From positions 868,001 to 932,000 of the forward strand of contig NZ_JAMTCJ010000002.1 in the NCBI RefSeq assembly GCF_024171815.1: a stretch of DNA of 64,000 bases, read 5' to 3'. The translations under genes were made by a program, and so were the position numbers. Positions 55,120 through 63,563 of the stretch are shown piece by piece. Position 1 is the stretch's first letter. Each line of letters starts with the position of its first letter. Below the pieces are notes generated by a model, which was not told the DNA's origin, did not search any database, and was given only the letters and a program-made list of their open reading frames with translations. Origin of the DNA: Williamsia maris. Lineage in GTDB: Bacteria; Actinomycetota; Actinomycetes; Mycobacteriales; Mycobacteriaceae.

Positions 55120-55137
55120 AAGTCAGTCGCTTGACTT
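55120..55137. promoter_or_regulatory. TetR operator, site 2 (P450 promoter)
   Basis: AAGTCAGTCGCTTGACTT has the same half-sites and 6-base spacing as 54378-54397 and lies 75 bases upstream of the P450 start. It brings the P450-ferredoxin-P450 genes into the TetR regulon. Confidence 0.75.
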
Positions 55138-55211
55138 AAACTAAATCCATCGGTCTACTGGAGTGACGGTGCGGCACGTGAGTCGCACCGCTCACCTCCG
55201 GGAGGATTCGC

Positions 55212-56432
55212 ATGACCGACACCGACACCCGGACGGACTCGCAGGCCGAGATCCCGTCCTTTCCGATGAAGCGGGCGTCCGGGTGCCCGTTCGACCCGCC
55301 GCCACTGCTGGGTGAACTCCAATCAGACGCGCCGGTGACCCGCGTTCGCCTCGCCGATGGTCGGACGCCCTGGCTGGTGACGAAGTATCACGAGCAGCGA
55401 CAGGTGTTGGCCGACCGGCGGATCAGCTCCGACATCCGAACCCCGGGACATCCGTACCACTCCGGTGAGGACGCCCGTCCGGTCAGCTTCATCACCATGG
55501 ACGATCCCGAGCATCTGCGTCTGCGTCGCATGGTCACCGCGCCGTTCGGGATCAAGCGGGTCGAGAAACTCCGTCCCACGATCCAGGCCATCGTCGACGA
55601 CCTCATCGACGCGATGCTCGCCGGTCCGCCGCAGGCCGATCTCGTGGAGGCGTTCGCGCTGCCGGTTCCGTCGCTGGTGATCTCGGAGATGCTCGGGGTC
55701 CCGTACGCCGACCACGACTTCTTCCAGGAGAACAGTCGACTGATGGTGAGTCGTGCGGTGTCGCGGTCGGAGAGTGCCGCCGGCCATCAGCGGCTCATCG
55801 ACTACCTCACGGAGCTCGTCGGTGCGAAGTGTGTTGATCCGGGGGATGACCTGCTGTCGGAGTTGGCCGTTCGAGTCAACGACGGTGAGTTGACCCGCGG
55901 TGACGTCGCCGAGATGGGGACGCTGCTGCTGCTCGCCGGTCACGAGACCACGGCGAACATGATCGCGCTGGGCACCGCAGCCCTGCTGTACAACCCGGAT
56001 CAGCTGGCGCTGCTGCGCGACTCCGACGACCCGGCCGTCGTCACCTCGGCGGTGGAGGAACTCCTGCGCTACCTCAACATCACCCACAACGGACGCGCAC
56101 GAGTCGCGCTGGAGGACATCGAGATCGGCGAGACCACGGTGCGGGCCGGCGAGGGACTGATCATGGCCAACGACATCGGTAATCGGGATCCCGACGCGTT
56201 CGACGACCCGGACCGCCTCGACATCACACGAGACGCGCGGCGTCATGTGGCGTTCGGTTTCGGTGTGCACCAGTGCCTGGGGCAGCCGCTGGCCCGCCTC
56301 GAACTGCAGATCGTCTACCGCACGCTCTACCGCCGGATACCCACCCTCGCGCTCGACTGCGACCTGTCCGACGTCCCGTTCAAGGACGACGCCGCGGTCT
56401 ACGGCGTCCACGAGTTGCCGGTCCGCTGGTGA
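55212..56432 (+). CDS. Cytochrome P450
   Basis: A 406-residue soluble bacterial P450. The I-helix oxygen motif is AGHETTAN, the K-helix ExxR is EELLRYL, and the heme-binding loop is FGFGVHQCLG with the axial Cys355. The profile (short, CYP105/107-like SFITMDDPEHLRLRRMV start) suggests oxidation of a natural product or xenobiotic rather than a primary metabolite. A GGGAGG-type ribosome site lies upstream of ATG 55212. Electrons probably come from the ferredoxin encoded next. Confidence 0.9.
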   Translation: MTDTDTRTDSQAEIPSFPMKRASGCPFDPPPLLGELQSDAPVTRVRLADGRTPWLVTKYHEQRQVLADRRISSDIRTPGHPYHSGEDARPVSFITMDDPEHLRLRRMVTAPFGIKRVEKLRPTIQAIVDDLIDAMLAGPPQADLVEAFALPVPSLVISEMLGVPYADHDFFQENSRLMVSRAVSRSESAAGHQRLIDYLTELVGAKCVDPGDDLLSELAVRVNDGELTRGDVAEMGTLLLLAGHETTANMIALGTAALLYNPDQLALLRDSDDPAVVTSAVEELLRYLNITHNGRARVALEDIEIGETTVRAGEGLIMANDIGNRDPDAFDDPDRLDITRDARRHVAFGFGVHQCLGQPLARLELQIVYRTLYRRIPTLALDCDLSDVPFKDDAAVYGVHELPVRW

Positions 56433-56463
56433 CCCCATCCCTGCTCACGAAAGGAATGACCCC

Positions 56464-56658
56464 ATGAGAGTGACCCTCGATCAGGACAAGTGCGTCGGAT
56501 CCGGGCAGTGCATCACCGCGGCGCCCGAGGTGTTCGACCAGCGCGACGACGACGGCATCTCCTTCGTCGTCGACCCCGATCCGCCAGCGACATCGATCCC
56601 GGAGGTGGAGCAGGCGGCGGCGGTGTGTCCGGCCCTGGCGATCAGGTTGCTGGGCTGA
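56464..56658 (+). CDS. 3Fe-4S ferredoxin (P450 partner)
   Basis: A 64-residue single-cluster ferredoxin. Cys10 and Cys16 (CVGSGQC) and Cys55 followed by Pro bind the cluster; Gly13 stands where a fourth Cys would be, giving the 3Fe-4S type usual beside actinobacterial P450s. It passes electrons from a reductase, not encoded here, to P450. AAGGA precedes ATG 56464; it is 31 bases after the P450 stop. Confidence 0.93.
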   Translation: MRVTLDQDKCVGSGQCITAAPEVFDQRDDDGISFVVDPDPPATSIPEVEQAAAVCPALAIRLLG

Positions 56659-56750
56659 TCAGGACCGGTCGGATCGGCGAAGCGGCCCCCGGACAGAAAA
56701 CTGATGCTAACGTCAGGTTCAGGAAAGTGGTTCTGACCGGGAGGTGCCCT

Positions 56751-57973
56751 GTGACCAGTTCGCTGCACGTGGACGGAGCGTCACCAGGCGTCCTGCGCCC
56801 GTTCTGGGAGGCGGACCTGCCCACGCGACTCGCCGCCTTCGCCGACCTGCGGGCTCGGCCCGACCTGCCCTTCCATGAGATGGACTCCGGCGGCCAGGGC
56901 TTCTGGTCGGTGACGTCGTACGCGGACGCGGTCGCGGTGACGAAGGATCCCGCGACGTACTCGAACGCGCGTGGCTTCTCCCTCGACGACATGTCGCGGC
57001 AACTGCTCGAGACGATGGCGTCGATCATCGGCATGGACGACCCCAAACACAAGCAGCAGCGCAAGCTGGTCCAGGGTGCGTTCACCATGCGTGCGATCGC
57101 GGCGCTGACCGACAACGTGGCGTCGCTGTCCGACGTGATCGTCGACGAGCTGCGTGACCTCGGCGAGTTCGACTTCGTCGACGCGGTCGCCTCGAAGCTG
57201 CCGCTCCAGGTGATCTGCGACCTGCTCTCGATCCCCGCGTCGGACCGTCCGCACCTGCGGGTGCTGGTCGATCGTGTCCTGGGCGTGAGCGATCCGAGTT
57301 TCGGTGGACCGCAACAGGGCGTCGAGGCCGTGATCGAACTCTTCGGATACGCCATCGAACTCGGCAAGGAACGCCAGGCCACGCCGGGCGACGACCTCAC
57401 CTCGCTGCTGATGTCGGCCGAGGTCGACGGTCAGCGGCTGACGCCGACGGAGTTCGGTTCGTTCCTGATCCTGATGATCGCGGCGGGCAACGACACCACC
57501 CGCACCGGGCTCGCCTGGGCGATCCATCTGCTCTCTGAGCACCCCGAGCAACAGCGGATGCTCGCCGCCGACTTCGACGGACACCAGGCCAACGCGATCG
57601 AAGAGATTCTCCGGTGGTCGTCGCCGTCCTGCACATGCGCCGAACCGCGACGCGCGACACCACGATCCGCGACGTCGCGGTGGCCGAGGGCGACAAGATC
57701 GTCATCTGGTATCTCGCCGCCAATCGCGATCCGGCGATGTTCGAGAACCCCGACGCCTTCGACATCACCCGGTACAACGCGAGCAAGCAGATAGCTTTCG
57801 GTGCGGGTGGGCCACACTTCTGTCTCGGAGCGAACCTGGCGCGCATGGAGATCCGGGTCGTCCTGCAGAAATTGCTGGCCGCATTCCCGGACCTCCACGC
57901 GACCGGCCGGCCGGATGCGCTGCTCTCCCAGTTCGTGCACGGCGTGAAATCACTGCCGTGCACGGTGCGATGA
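56751..57973 (+). pseudogene. Cytochrome P450 with a one-base frameshift
   Basis: A P450 of about 407 residues if one base is restored. It starts at GTG 56751 (GGGAGG 6 bases upstream). The first 292 codons read normally through AAGNDTTRTG (I-helix) and EEILRWSSP (ExxR). At about 57626 one G seems missing (CCGTCC where CCGGTCC is expected), and the conserved continuation VLHMRRTATRD, then FGAGGPHFCLGANLAR with the heme Cys, is in the next frame to the TGA at 57971. It is either a recent inactivation or an assembly error. The family is like CYP124/125-type fatty acid or steroid P450s. Confidence 0.85.
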
Positions 57974-57974
57974 G

Positions 57975-58622
57975 TTACCGCCCGCTCGAGCGTTCCCGTT
58001 CGAGCGGAGTGAAACCGTCCGCGGGCGGCTCGCCGGCGATGCGGTTCGACCGCTTGCGACCCTGGTACCCCGACACCGACTCGAACGCCGCGGACACACC
58101 CATCGGCGACGACTCATAGGTCATCGACTTCTCCCGGGCGAACCCGAGATCGGCCCCCACCTCGACGGCGTCGATGTTGGAACCGAGGAACACGAAGTCC
58201 CAGTCGTAGCGCGTCTCCTGTCGCGTGATCAGTTCTCGCACACCGGTGTTCGACCACTCACGGCTGGCGTTCTCGTGACCGTCGGTCATCACCAGGATGG
58301 TCACCGACCCCGGACGCTCGTGCTCCGGCTTCGCGGCCAGATCGGCGCCGACGTCGGTGATGAGCTTCCCGATCGCGTCGTACAGCGCCGTCATGGCACG
58401 CGGCTCGAGGACCAACGGCGGCACCTCCGCGATGGGCTTCGCCGAGTAGACGAGTTCGTACCGGTCGTCGAATTGCGCGAGTGTCACGACGGTCTCGCCG
58501 TCGGACGCCCGCTCCTTGGCGATGAACGCGTCGAAACCGCCGCGGGTGTCGTCCGCGATGGACTGCATCGAGCCGGAACGGTCGAGCAGGGCGGCGACGA
58601 GGGACAGCTGGGGATCGGTCAT
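57975..58622 (-). CDS. von Willebrand factor A-domain protein
   Basis: A 215-residue VWA protein. The metal-ion adhesion site is intact: DRSGS (Asp14, Ser16, Ser18), the Thr in MTALYDAIGK, and the Asp in ILVMTDGHENAS. It lacks a signal peptide, so it is cytoplasmic and resembles small VWA proteins that assist AAA or TerD-type stress systems. Partners are not nearby. ATG 58622 has GGAGTG upstream. It lies convergent to the broken P450, one base beyond its stop. Confidence 0.8.
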   Translation of the reverse strand: MTDPQLSLVAALLDRSGSMQSIADDTRGGFDAFIAKERASDGETVVTLAQFDDRYELVYSAKPIAEVPPLVLEPRAMTALYDAIGKLITDVGADLAAKPEHERPGSVTILVMTDGHENASREWSNTGVRELITRQETRYDWDFVFLGSNIDAVEVGADLGFAREKSMTYESSPMGVSAAFESVSGYQGRKRSNRIAGEPPADGFTPLERERSSGR

Positions 58623-58728
58623 GTGCACTCCAGAGAACGAGTCGCCGGGGCGACGCGGACGAACTTGATGGAGCGAACCGTACAAGTGACCACCGACAAC
58701 CGACCCCGACGTTCGCGGGGCGGACGGC

Positions 58729-59676
58729 TCAGGCGGGGGTGTTCGTGAGGTATCCGCCGCCGCGGGTGAAGTAGTCCAGCGCCGCGTGCTCGACGCCATC
58801 GTCGGTGCGCAGCCGGTCGATCACGAGACCGTGCGAGCCGCCGCGGTACGCCTCGCTGCCCGCGACGATGACCATGCCGTCGTCCTCGGCGATGAACACC
58901 CGGCCGGGTGTCCCTCCGTAGATGCTGCGGGAGAGGTGTGCCGCGGTGATCCGCAGGCGGTCGCCGCGAAACCACGTGTAGGCGTTGGGATACGGGTCCT
59001 GGAGGGCACGGATGAACCGCTCGATCTCGCCGGCGGGCTTGGTCCAGTCGACCAGGCTGTCGATGTCGGCGCGCTTGTGGAAGAAGGTGCGTCGGCTCAG
59101 GTCCTGGGGCGTCAGCTCGGCGGTCCCGAACTCGATGGCGTCGAGCGCCTCGACGAGGACCTCGGGGATGAGGTCGATGGTCGCCTGGACCAGACCGGTG
59201 CCGGTGGAGGTGTCGGTGATCGGCACGGCGCGCTGGGTGATGATGCCGCCGGTGTCGAGATCGTCGTCCATCATGTGGGCGGTCAGACCGGTCTGCGACG
59301 CACCGCTGATGAGTGCCCAGATGACCGGCGAGAACCCGGTGAACTCGGGGAGCAGCGAGTCGTGGAGGTTCAACGTGCCGTGCTCGGGGATGGTGAACAG
59401 CTCCGGTGGGAGCCAGGTCCGCCAGTTGTTGGCCACCATCACGTCGGGCGCGATGTCGCGGACCGCGGCGATCAACTCGTCGGTGGGTCGCTTGGCGAGG
59501 TGGACGTCGATCCCCTCGCTGCGGGCGAGGTCCTCCACCGAGTCGGCCCAGATCGACTCGTAGGCGTGCTCGCTCGGCGGGTGGGTCACCACGAGTTCGA
59601 CCTGATGACGTGACTTGACCAACGCCTCCAGGGTCTTGTGTCCCCAGGTCTGGTAGCCCAACATCACGACGCGCAC
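58729..59676 (-). CDS. N-formyltransferase for hydroxyornithine (siderophore assembly)
   Basis: A 315-residue enzyme of the methionyl-tRNA formyltransferase fold. The start [20 protein letters not shown] and [17 protein letters not shown] are typical of siderophore enzymes that use formyl-tetrahydrofolate to formylate N5-hydroxyornithine (CchA, Rft type). The catalytic triad is Asn103, His105 and Asp141 ([16 protein letters not shown]). It starts at GTG 59676 with AAGGGG 5 bases upstream; GTG 59682 is possible. It is divergent from mbtH with an iron box between, so it should be induced by iron limitation. This predicts a hydroxamate siderophore. Confidence 0.88.
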   Translation of the reverse strand: MRVVMLGYQTWGHKTLEALVKSRHQVELVVTHPPSEHAYESIWADSVEDLARSEGIDVHLAKRPTDELIAAVRDIAPDVMVANNWRTWLPPELFTIPEHGTLNLHDSLLPEFTGFSPVIWALISGASQTGLTAHMMDDDLDTGGIITQRAVPITDTSTGTGLVQATIDLIPEVLVEALDAIEFGTAELTPQDLSRRTFFHKRADIDSLVDWTKPAGEIERFIRALQDPYPNAYTWFRGDRLRITAAHLSRSIYGGTPGRVFIAEDDGMVIVAGSEAYRGGSHGLVIDRLRTDDGVEHAALDYFTRGGGYLTNTPA

Positions 59677-59700
59677 AGTCACCCCTTGCCTGGCCACCGA

Positions 59701-59719
59701 TTTGGTTAGCCTTGCCTTT
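59701..59719. promoter_or_regulatory. Iron box between formyltransferase and mbtH
   Basis: Read on the minus strand, AAAGGCAAGGCTAACCAAA matches 14 of 19 positions of the IdeR/DtxR consensus. It lies 25 bases from the formyltransferase start and 95 from mbtH, in the divergent promoter region. Low iron would release both transcripts. Confidence 0.75.
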
Positions 59720-59747
59720 GATACCATCGCCCAGTTCAGGTATCAAA
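59717..59747 (+). promoter_or_regulatory. 9-bp inverted repeat beside the iron box
   Basis: TTTGATACC (59717-59725) pairs with GGTATCAAA (59739-59747) around a 13-base loop. It starts inside the iron box and would lie at the 5' end of the mbtH message, whose leader is unusually long (about 90 bases). It could be a second operator or an RNA hairpin. Confidence 0.5.
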
Positions 59748-59813
59748 TGCGTTCCCATCGCGGACGCCACGCGTCTCTGCGCCCGGTGCCGACGCTCGAC
59801 GAGAGGAAGTGGA

Positions 59814-60032
59814 TTGTCCGGCAATCCTTTTGACGACACCGACGGCACCTTCGTGGTGCTGGTGAACGCCGAGGACCAGTATTCGCTGTGGCCGTCGTTC
59901 TCCGACGTCCCCGGCGGCTGGACCGTGACGTTCGGCGACACCGGGACCGACCGGGCGAGCTGCCTCGACCACATCGAGAAGACCTGGACCGACATGCGTC
60001 CGCGCTCCCTCCGGGAGCAGATGCAGGCGTGA
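59814..60032 (+). CDS. mbtH: MbtH-like protein
   Basis: A 72-residue MbtH-family chaperone that binds and activates NRPS adenylation domains. The family signature is plain: [12 protein letters not shown], then [24 protein letters not shown] start at TTG 59814, with AGAGG about 8 bases upstream; this gives the usual length. Its stop overlaps the next gene start (GTGA). The partner is almost surely the NRPS that starts at 63564. Confidence 0.9.
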   Translation: MSGNPFDDTDGTFVVLVNAEDQYSLWPSFSDVPGGWTVTFGDTGTDRASCLDHIEKTWTDMRPRSLREQMQA

Positions 60033-61759
60033 CCGGGGGATGGGTCCTGCGCCGGACCATCACCCGCAACACCCGATGGCTGGTGGGTGGTTCGGTCCTC
60101 ATCGCCGGATATCAGCTGTGTGAGGTCGCGATCCCGATCCTCATCGGCGTCATCGTCGATCGGGCCGTCTCGTCCGGGTCGTACGTCTCGATCGCGGTGT
60201 GGACCGCTGTCCTCGCCGCGGTCTTCGTCGTGCTCACCGTCCTCTACCGCCTCGGCGCCCGACAGCTGATGTTCGGGATCGCGCGCGAATCGCATCTGCT
60301 GCGCGACGAACTCAGCGGCCGCGCGCTCGAACCCGGCGGCCTGGCCGTCGCGGCCGGACGAGACGACGCCTGGTCGTCGGGCGAGCTGCTGTCGATCTCG
60401 ACCACCGACGCCGACAACACCTCGTACGTCATCGACTACATCCCGCGCGTGGTCAGTGCGGTCGTCGGGACGGTCGCGTGCGGCGTGGTGTTGCTGACGA
60501 TCGACCTCGTTCTCGGCGCGATGGTGCTCGTCGGCATCCCCATCGTGGTGCTGGGTCTGCAGGTCACCGCGCCCCTGATCGCGCGCCGCGTCGAGGCGCA
60601 GCAGGACACGGTCGGCCGCACCTCGGGCCTGGCCACCGACCTCGTGAGCGGACTCCGACCGCTGCAGGGGATCGGGGCCACGGGAGCCGCGTCCGACCGG
60701 TACCGACGGTCCAGCCGCACCTCGCTGGCCGCCGCGCTGCGGGCCGCGCGGATCCAGAGCGTGCACGCGGGCGCTTCCGCCGCGGTCGGCGCATTGGCCG
60801 CGATGGGGGTCGCGGTCGCCGCGGTGTACTTCGCGCTGACCGGTGACATGGGCATCGGTGCACTGATCACCGTCATCGGCCTGGCGCAGTTCCTCATCGA
60901 CCCCTTCGCGTTGCTGGCCATCGTGCCGAGCTGGGTGGCCGAGGCCCGGGCCAGTGCTGATCGTGTGGCCGCAGTGCTCGGGGCACCGCTGCTGCGCGGC
61001 GCTTCGGAAAAACGGTCGGTCGCCGGATCCGATCGTGCTCCGGCCGGCCCCCGCGGTGCGGTGCGCATCGACTGCTCCGCCCACGGCGGACTGACCGACC
61101 TCGTCCTCGACATCGCGCCGGGGGAGTACGTGGCCGTGCTGGCGCCGTCGGCACGCGACGCCGCCGCCCTCGTCGAATTGCTGGCCGGCGATCCGACCGC
61201 CCCGGCGGGCTCGGTCAGCGTCGATGGCCGCCGGATCGAGGACATCCCGGCGGGCACCCGGCGACACGCGATCGTCGTCGAGCACCACGACGCCCACCTG
61301 TTCACCGGCACGTTGGGATCGAACATCGACTGGGGCACGACGGCGAGCGCCCGGCCGGGCGACGTCGAGGCGTCGCTGGCGGCGTCGGCCGCCGACGAGG
61401 TGGTCGCGCTGTACCCGGCCGGACTCGATCACCCGGTGACCGAGCGGGGCGCGAGCCTGTCCGGCGGACAGCGACAACGCCTCGCACTGGCCCGCGCACT
61501 CATCGCCGCCCCCGACGTCCTCGTCCTGCACGACCCGACGACCGCCGTCGACGCGGTCACCGAGCAGGCCATCGCCGACGGGATCCGTGCCGTGCGCGGC
61601 CGTGCTGCGAAGACGACCGTCGTCATCACCAGCAGCCCCGCCCTGCTCGCCACCGCCGACCGCGTGCTGCTGCTCGTCGACGGTGCGATCGCTGCCGTCG
61701 GTTCCCACTCCGAGCTCGCCCGTGGTCGCGACGACTACCGAGAGTTGGTGTCCCGATGA
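60029..61759 (+). CDS. Half ABC transporter with degenerate nucleotide site (pair 2, member A)
   Basis: A 576-residue half-transporter, clearly paralogous to 49368-51116: shared DADN(A/T)[19 protein letters not shown] and [11 protein letters not shown]. The NBD has an intact LSGGQRQRL signature, but the Walker A place reads APSARDAAA, Walker B ends LVLHDPTT (Pro for Glu), and the H-loop His is absent (TSSPAL). It starts at GTG 60029 overlapping the mbtH stop. Its substrate is probably the siderophore made by the linked NRPS, in or out. Confidence 0.9.
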   Translation: MTGGWVLRRTITRNTRWLVGGSVLIAGYQLCEVAIPILIGVIVDRAVSSGSYVSIAVWTAVLAAVFVVLTVLYRLGARQLMFGIARESHLLRDELSGRALEPGGLAVAAGRDDAWSSGELLSISTTDADNTSYVIDYIPRVVSAVVGTVACGVVLLTIDLVLGAMVLVGIPIVVLGLQVTAPLIARRVEAQQDTVGRTSGLATDLVSGLRPLQGIGATGAASDRYRRSSRTSLAAALRAARIQSVHAGASAAVGALAAMGVAVAAVYFALTGDMGIGALITVIGLAQFLIDPFALLAIVPSWVAEARASADRVAAVLGAPLLRGASEKRSVAGSDRAPAGPRGAVRIDCSAHGGLTDLVLDIAPGEYVAVLAPSARDAAALVELLAGDPTAPAGSVSVDGRRIEDIPAGTRRHAIVVEHHDAHLFTGTLGSNIDWGTTASARPGDVEASLAASAADEVVALYPAGLDHPVTERGASLSGGQRQRLALARALIAAPDVLVLHDPTTAVDAVTEQAIADGIRAVRGRAAKTTVVITSSPALLATADRVLLLVDGAIAAVGSHSELARGRDDYRELVSR

Positions 61760-63549
61760 CCATCCCCGATGTCGCGCCGATCCTGCCGGTCGCGCAGTCG
61801 CGGCGAACCCTGCGGTGGCTGCGCGCCGACCTCGCACATCGCCCGCGCACCCTCGTCGCGACGTTGGTCGTCGGTGTCGCCGCGGCCGGTGCGTCGGTCA
61901 TCCCGATCTACCTGCTCGGCTCCCTCGTCGACCGCGTCCGCGACGGCGCCGACGTGTCCGACCTGTGGCCGCTCGCCGCCGTCATCGGCGTCGCCGCACT
62001 CCTCGGCGGGCTCGGTACCGGGGTCTCGACCTACCTGGTGACCAAGCTCGGGGAACAGACGCTGGCCGACCTCCGCGAATCGGTGCTCCGTCGCGCGCTG
62101 GACCTGCCCGCCGACACCATCGACGAATCCGGACGCGGTGACCTGCTCTCGCGCGTCGGTGCCGACGTCGGCGCGGTCGGCAAGGCGGTGTCGCAGGTCG
62201 TGCCCACGATGATCAACGCGTTCTTCCTCGGCGTGCTGAGCCTGGTCGGGATGGCGGGGATCGACTGGCGACTGGGACTGGCCGGGGCGCTTGCCATCCC
62301 GGCCTACATCCTCGCGCTGCGGTGGTATCTGCCGCGCTCGGCGCCGCTGTACCGCGACGAGCGGATGGCCATCGCAGCGCGCGCGCAGGTGATGGTGGAA
62401 TCGCTCCAGGGCATCAAGACGATCGACGCCTACGAGCGGCACGAGCATCACCGCGACGAGATCAGCGTCGCCTCGGCTCGTGCGCGTGATCTGTCGATCG
62501 CCGTGTTCACCCAGTTCACCCGCTTCGTCGGGCGGATCAACCGGGCCGAGTTCGTCGGCCTCGCCGCCATCCTGGTCGTCGGCTTCCTGCTGGTCCGCGA
62601 CAGTGACGACAGCGGTGGCGGGGTGACCGTCGGTGCGGTGACCGCGGCCGCGCTTCTCTTCCACCGCCTGTTCAACCCCATCGGCATGCTGATGTTCAAC
62701 TTCGACGAGGTCCAGGCCGCCGGCGCCAGCCTCTCGCGACTGGTCGGCGTCGTCGACATCGCTGTGTCGGACAAGCGGTCCGGTGTCGCCGTTCCGCGGG
62801 ACGCACGGGTCGAGGTCCGCGATGTCCGTTTCGCCTATCACCCCGATCACCCGGTGCTGCAGGGTGTCTCACTGACCATCCCCGCAGGCACGCGGACCGC
62901 GCTGGTCGGGTCGACCGGTGCGGGCAAGACCACGCTCGCGGCGATCATCGCCGGCATGCGCGACGCCGACTCCGGATCGGTGACCATCGGCGGTGTACCC
63001 GTAGGGGACATCGACCCCGCCCGACTGCGGTCACACGTCGCGACCATCACGCAGGAGGTGCACGTCTTCGCCGGCCCCCTGATGGAGGATCTCCGGTTGG
63101 TCGCGCCCGACGCCACGCGCGACGAGGTCCTCGCCGCGGTCGACGCGGTCGGCGCACTCGACTGGGTCACCGCCCTGCCCGAGGGCATCGACACCCGTGT
63201 CGGCGAAGGCGGCCTGGCGCTGACCGCCGCGCAGGCACAGCACATCGCGCTGGCCCGTCTGGTCCTCGGCGACCCCCGTGTCGTCGTGCTGGACGAGGCC
63301 ACCGCGGAAGCGGGCAGCGCGAGCGCTCGCGACCTCGAGGACGCGGCTCTCGCGGCCACCGCGGGCCGCACCACACTGGTTGTCGCACACCGTCTCACGC
63401 AGGCCGCGGCGGCGGATGCCATCGCGGTCATGGAGCATGGACAGATCATCCAATTCGGTCCGCACTCCGAGCTGTTGAGAGATGGGAACGGACGGTACGC
63501 GCAGCTCTGGCGTGCATGGGAGACCGATGCGGTGACTCCGACAGGCTAG
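61756..63549 (+). CDS. Half ABC transporter with intact Walker motifs but no LSGGQ (pair 2, member B)
   Basis: A 597-residue half-transporter paralogous to 51116-52915. Walker A GSTGAGKTT, TITQEVHVFAGPL, Walker B VVVLDEATAEAG and VAHRLTQ are intact; the signature is degenerate (LTAAQAQHIALARL). It pairs with the preceding gene (ATGA overlap) to give one working and one dead ATP site. Its TAG stop lies inside the iron box of the next promoter. Confidence 0.9.
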   Translation: MTIPDVAPILPVAQSRRTLRWLRADLAHRPRTLVATLVVGVAAAGASVIPIYLLGSLVDRVRDGADVSDLWPLAAVIGVAALLGGLGTGVSTYLVTKLGEQTLADLRESVLRRALDLPADTIDESGRGDLLSRVGADVGAVGKAVSQVVPTMINAFFLGVLSLVGMAGIDWRLGLAGALAIPAYILALRWYLPRSAPLYRDERMAIAARAQVMVESLQGIKTIDAYERHEHHRDEISVASARARDLSIAVFTQFTRFVGRINRAEFVGLAAILVVGFLLVRDSDDSGGGVTVGAVTAAALLFHRLFNPIGMLMFNFDEVQAAGASLSRLVGVVDIAVSDKRSGVAVPRDARVEVRDVRFAYHPDHPVLQGVSLTIPAGTRTALVGSTGAGKTTLAAIIAGMRDADSGSVTIGGVPVGDIDPARLRSHVATITQEVHVFAGPLMEDLRLVAPDATRDEVLAAVDAVGALDWVTALPEGIDTRVGEGGLALTAAQAQHIALARLVLGDPRVVVLDEATAEAGSASARDLEDAALAATAGRTTLVVAHRLTQAAAADAIAVMEHGQIIQFGPHSELLRDGNGRYAQLWRAWETDAVTPTG

Positions 63550-63559
63550 GCTATCCTTA
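63541..63559 (+). promoter_or_regulatory. Iron box and leaderless promoter of the NRPS gene
   Basis: ACAGGCTAGGCTATCCTTA matches 14 of 19 positions of the IdeR/DtxR consensus. TATCCT (63552-63557) is a good -10 six bases before the GTG start, so the box covers the promoter. It makes the NRPS separately iron-regulated although it also follows the ABC genes closely. Confidence 0.78.
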
Positions 63560-63563
63560 CCGG

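Noticed and set aside
58619-61837. A 1072-codon minus-strand frame over the formyltransferase, mbtH and ABC genes
   Set aside because: Only the antisense or out-of-frame reading of well-recognised genes; composition is that of shadow frames.
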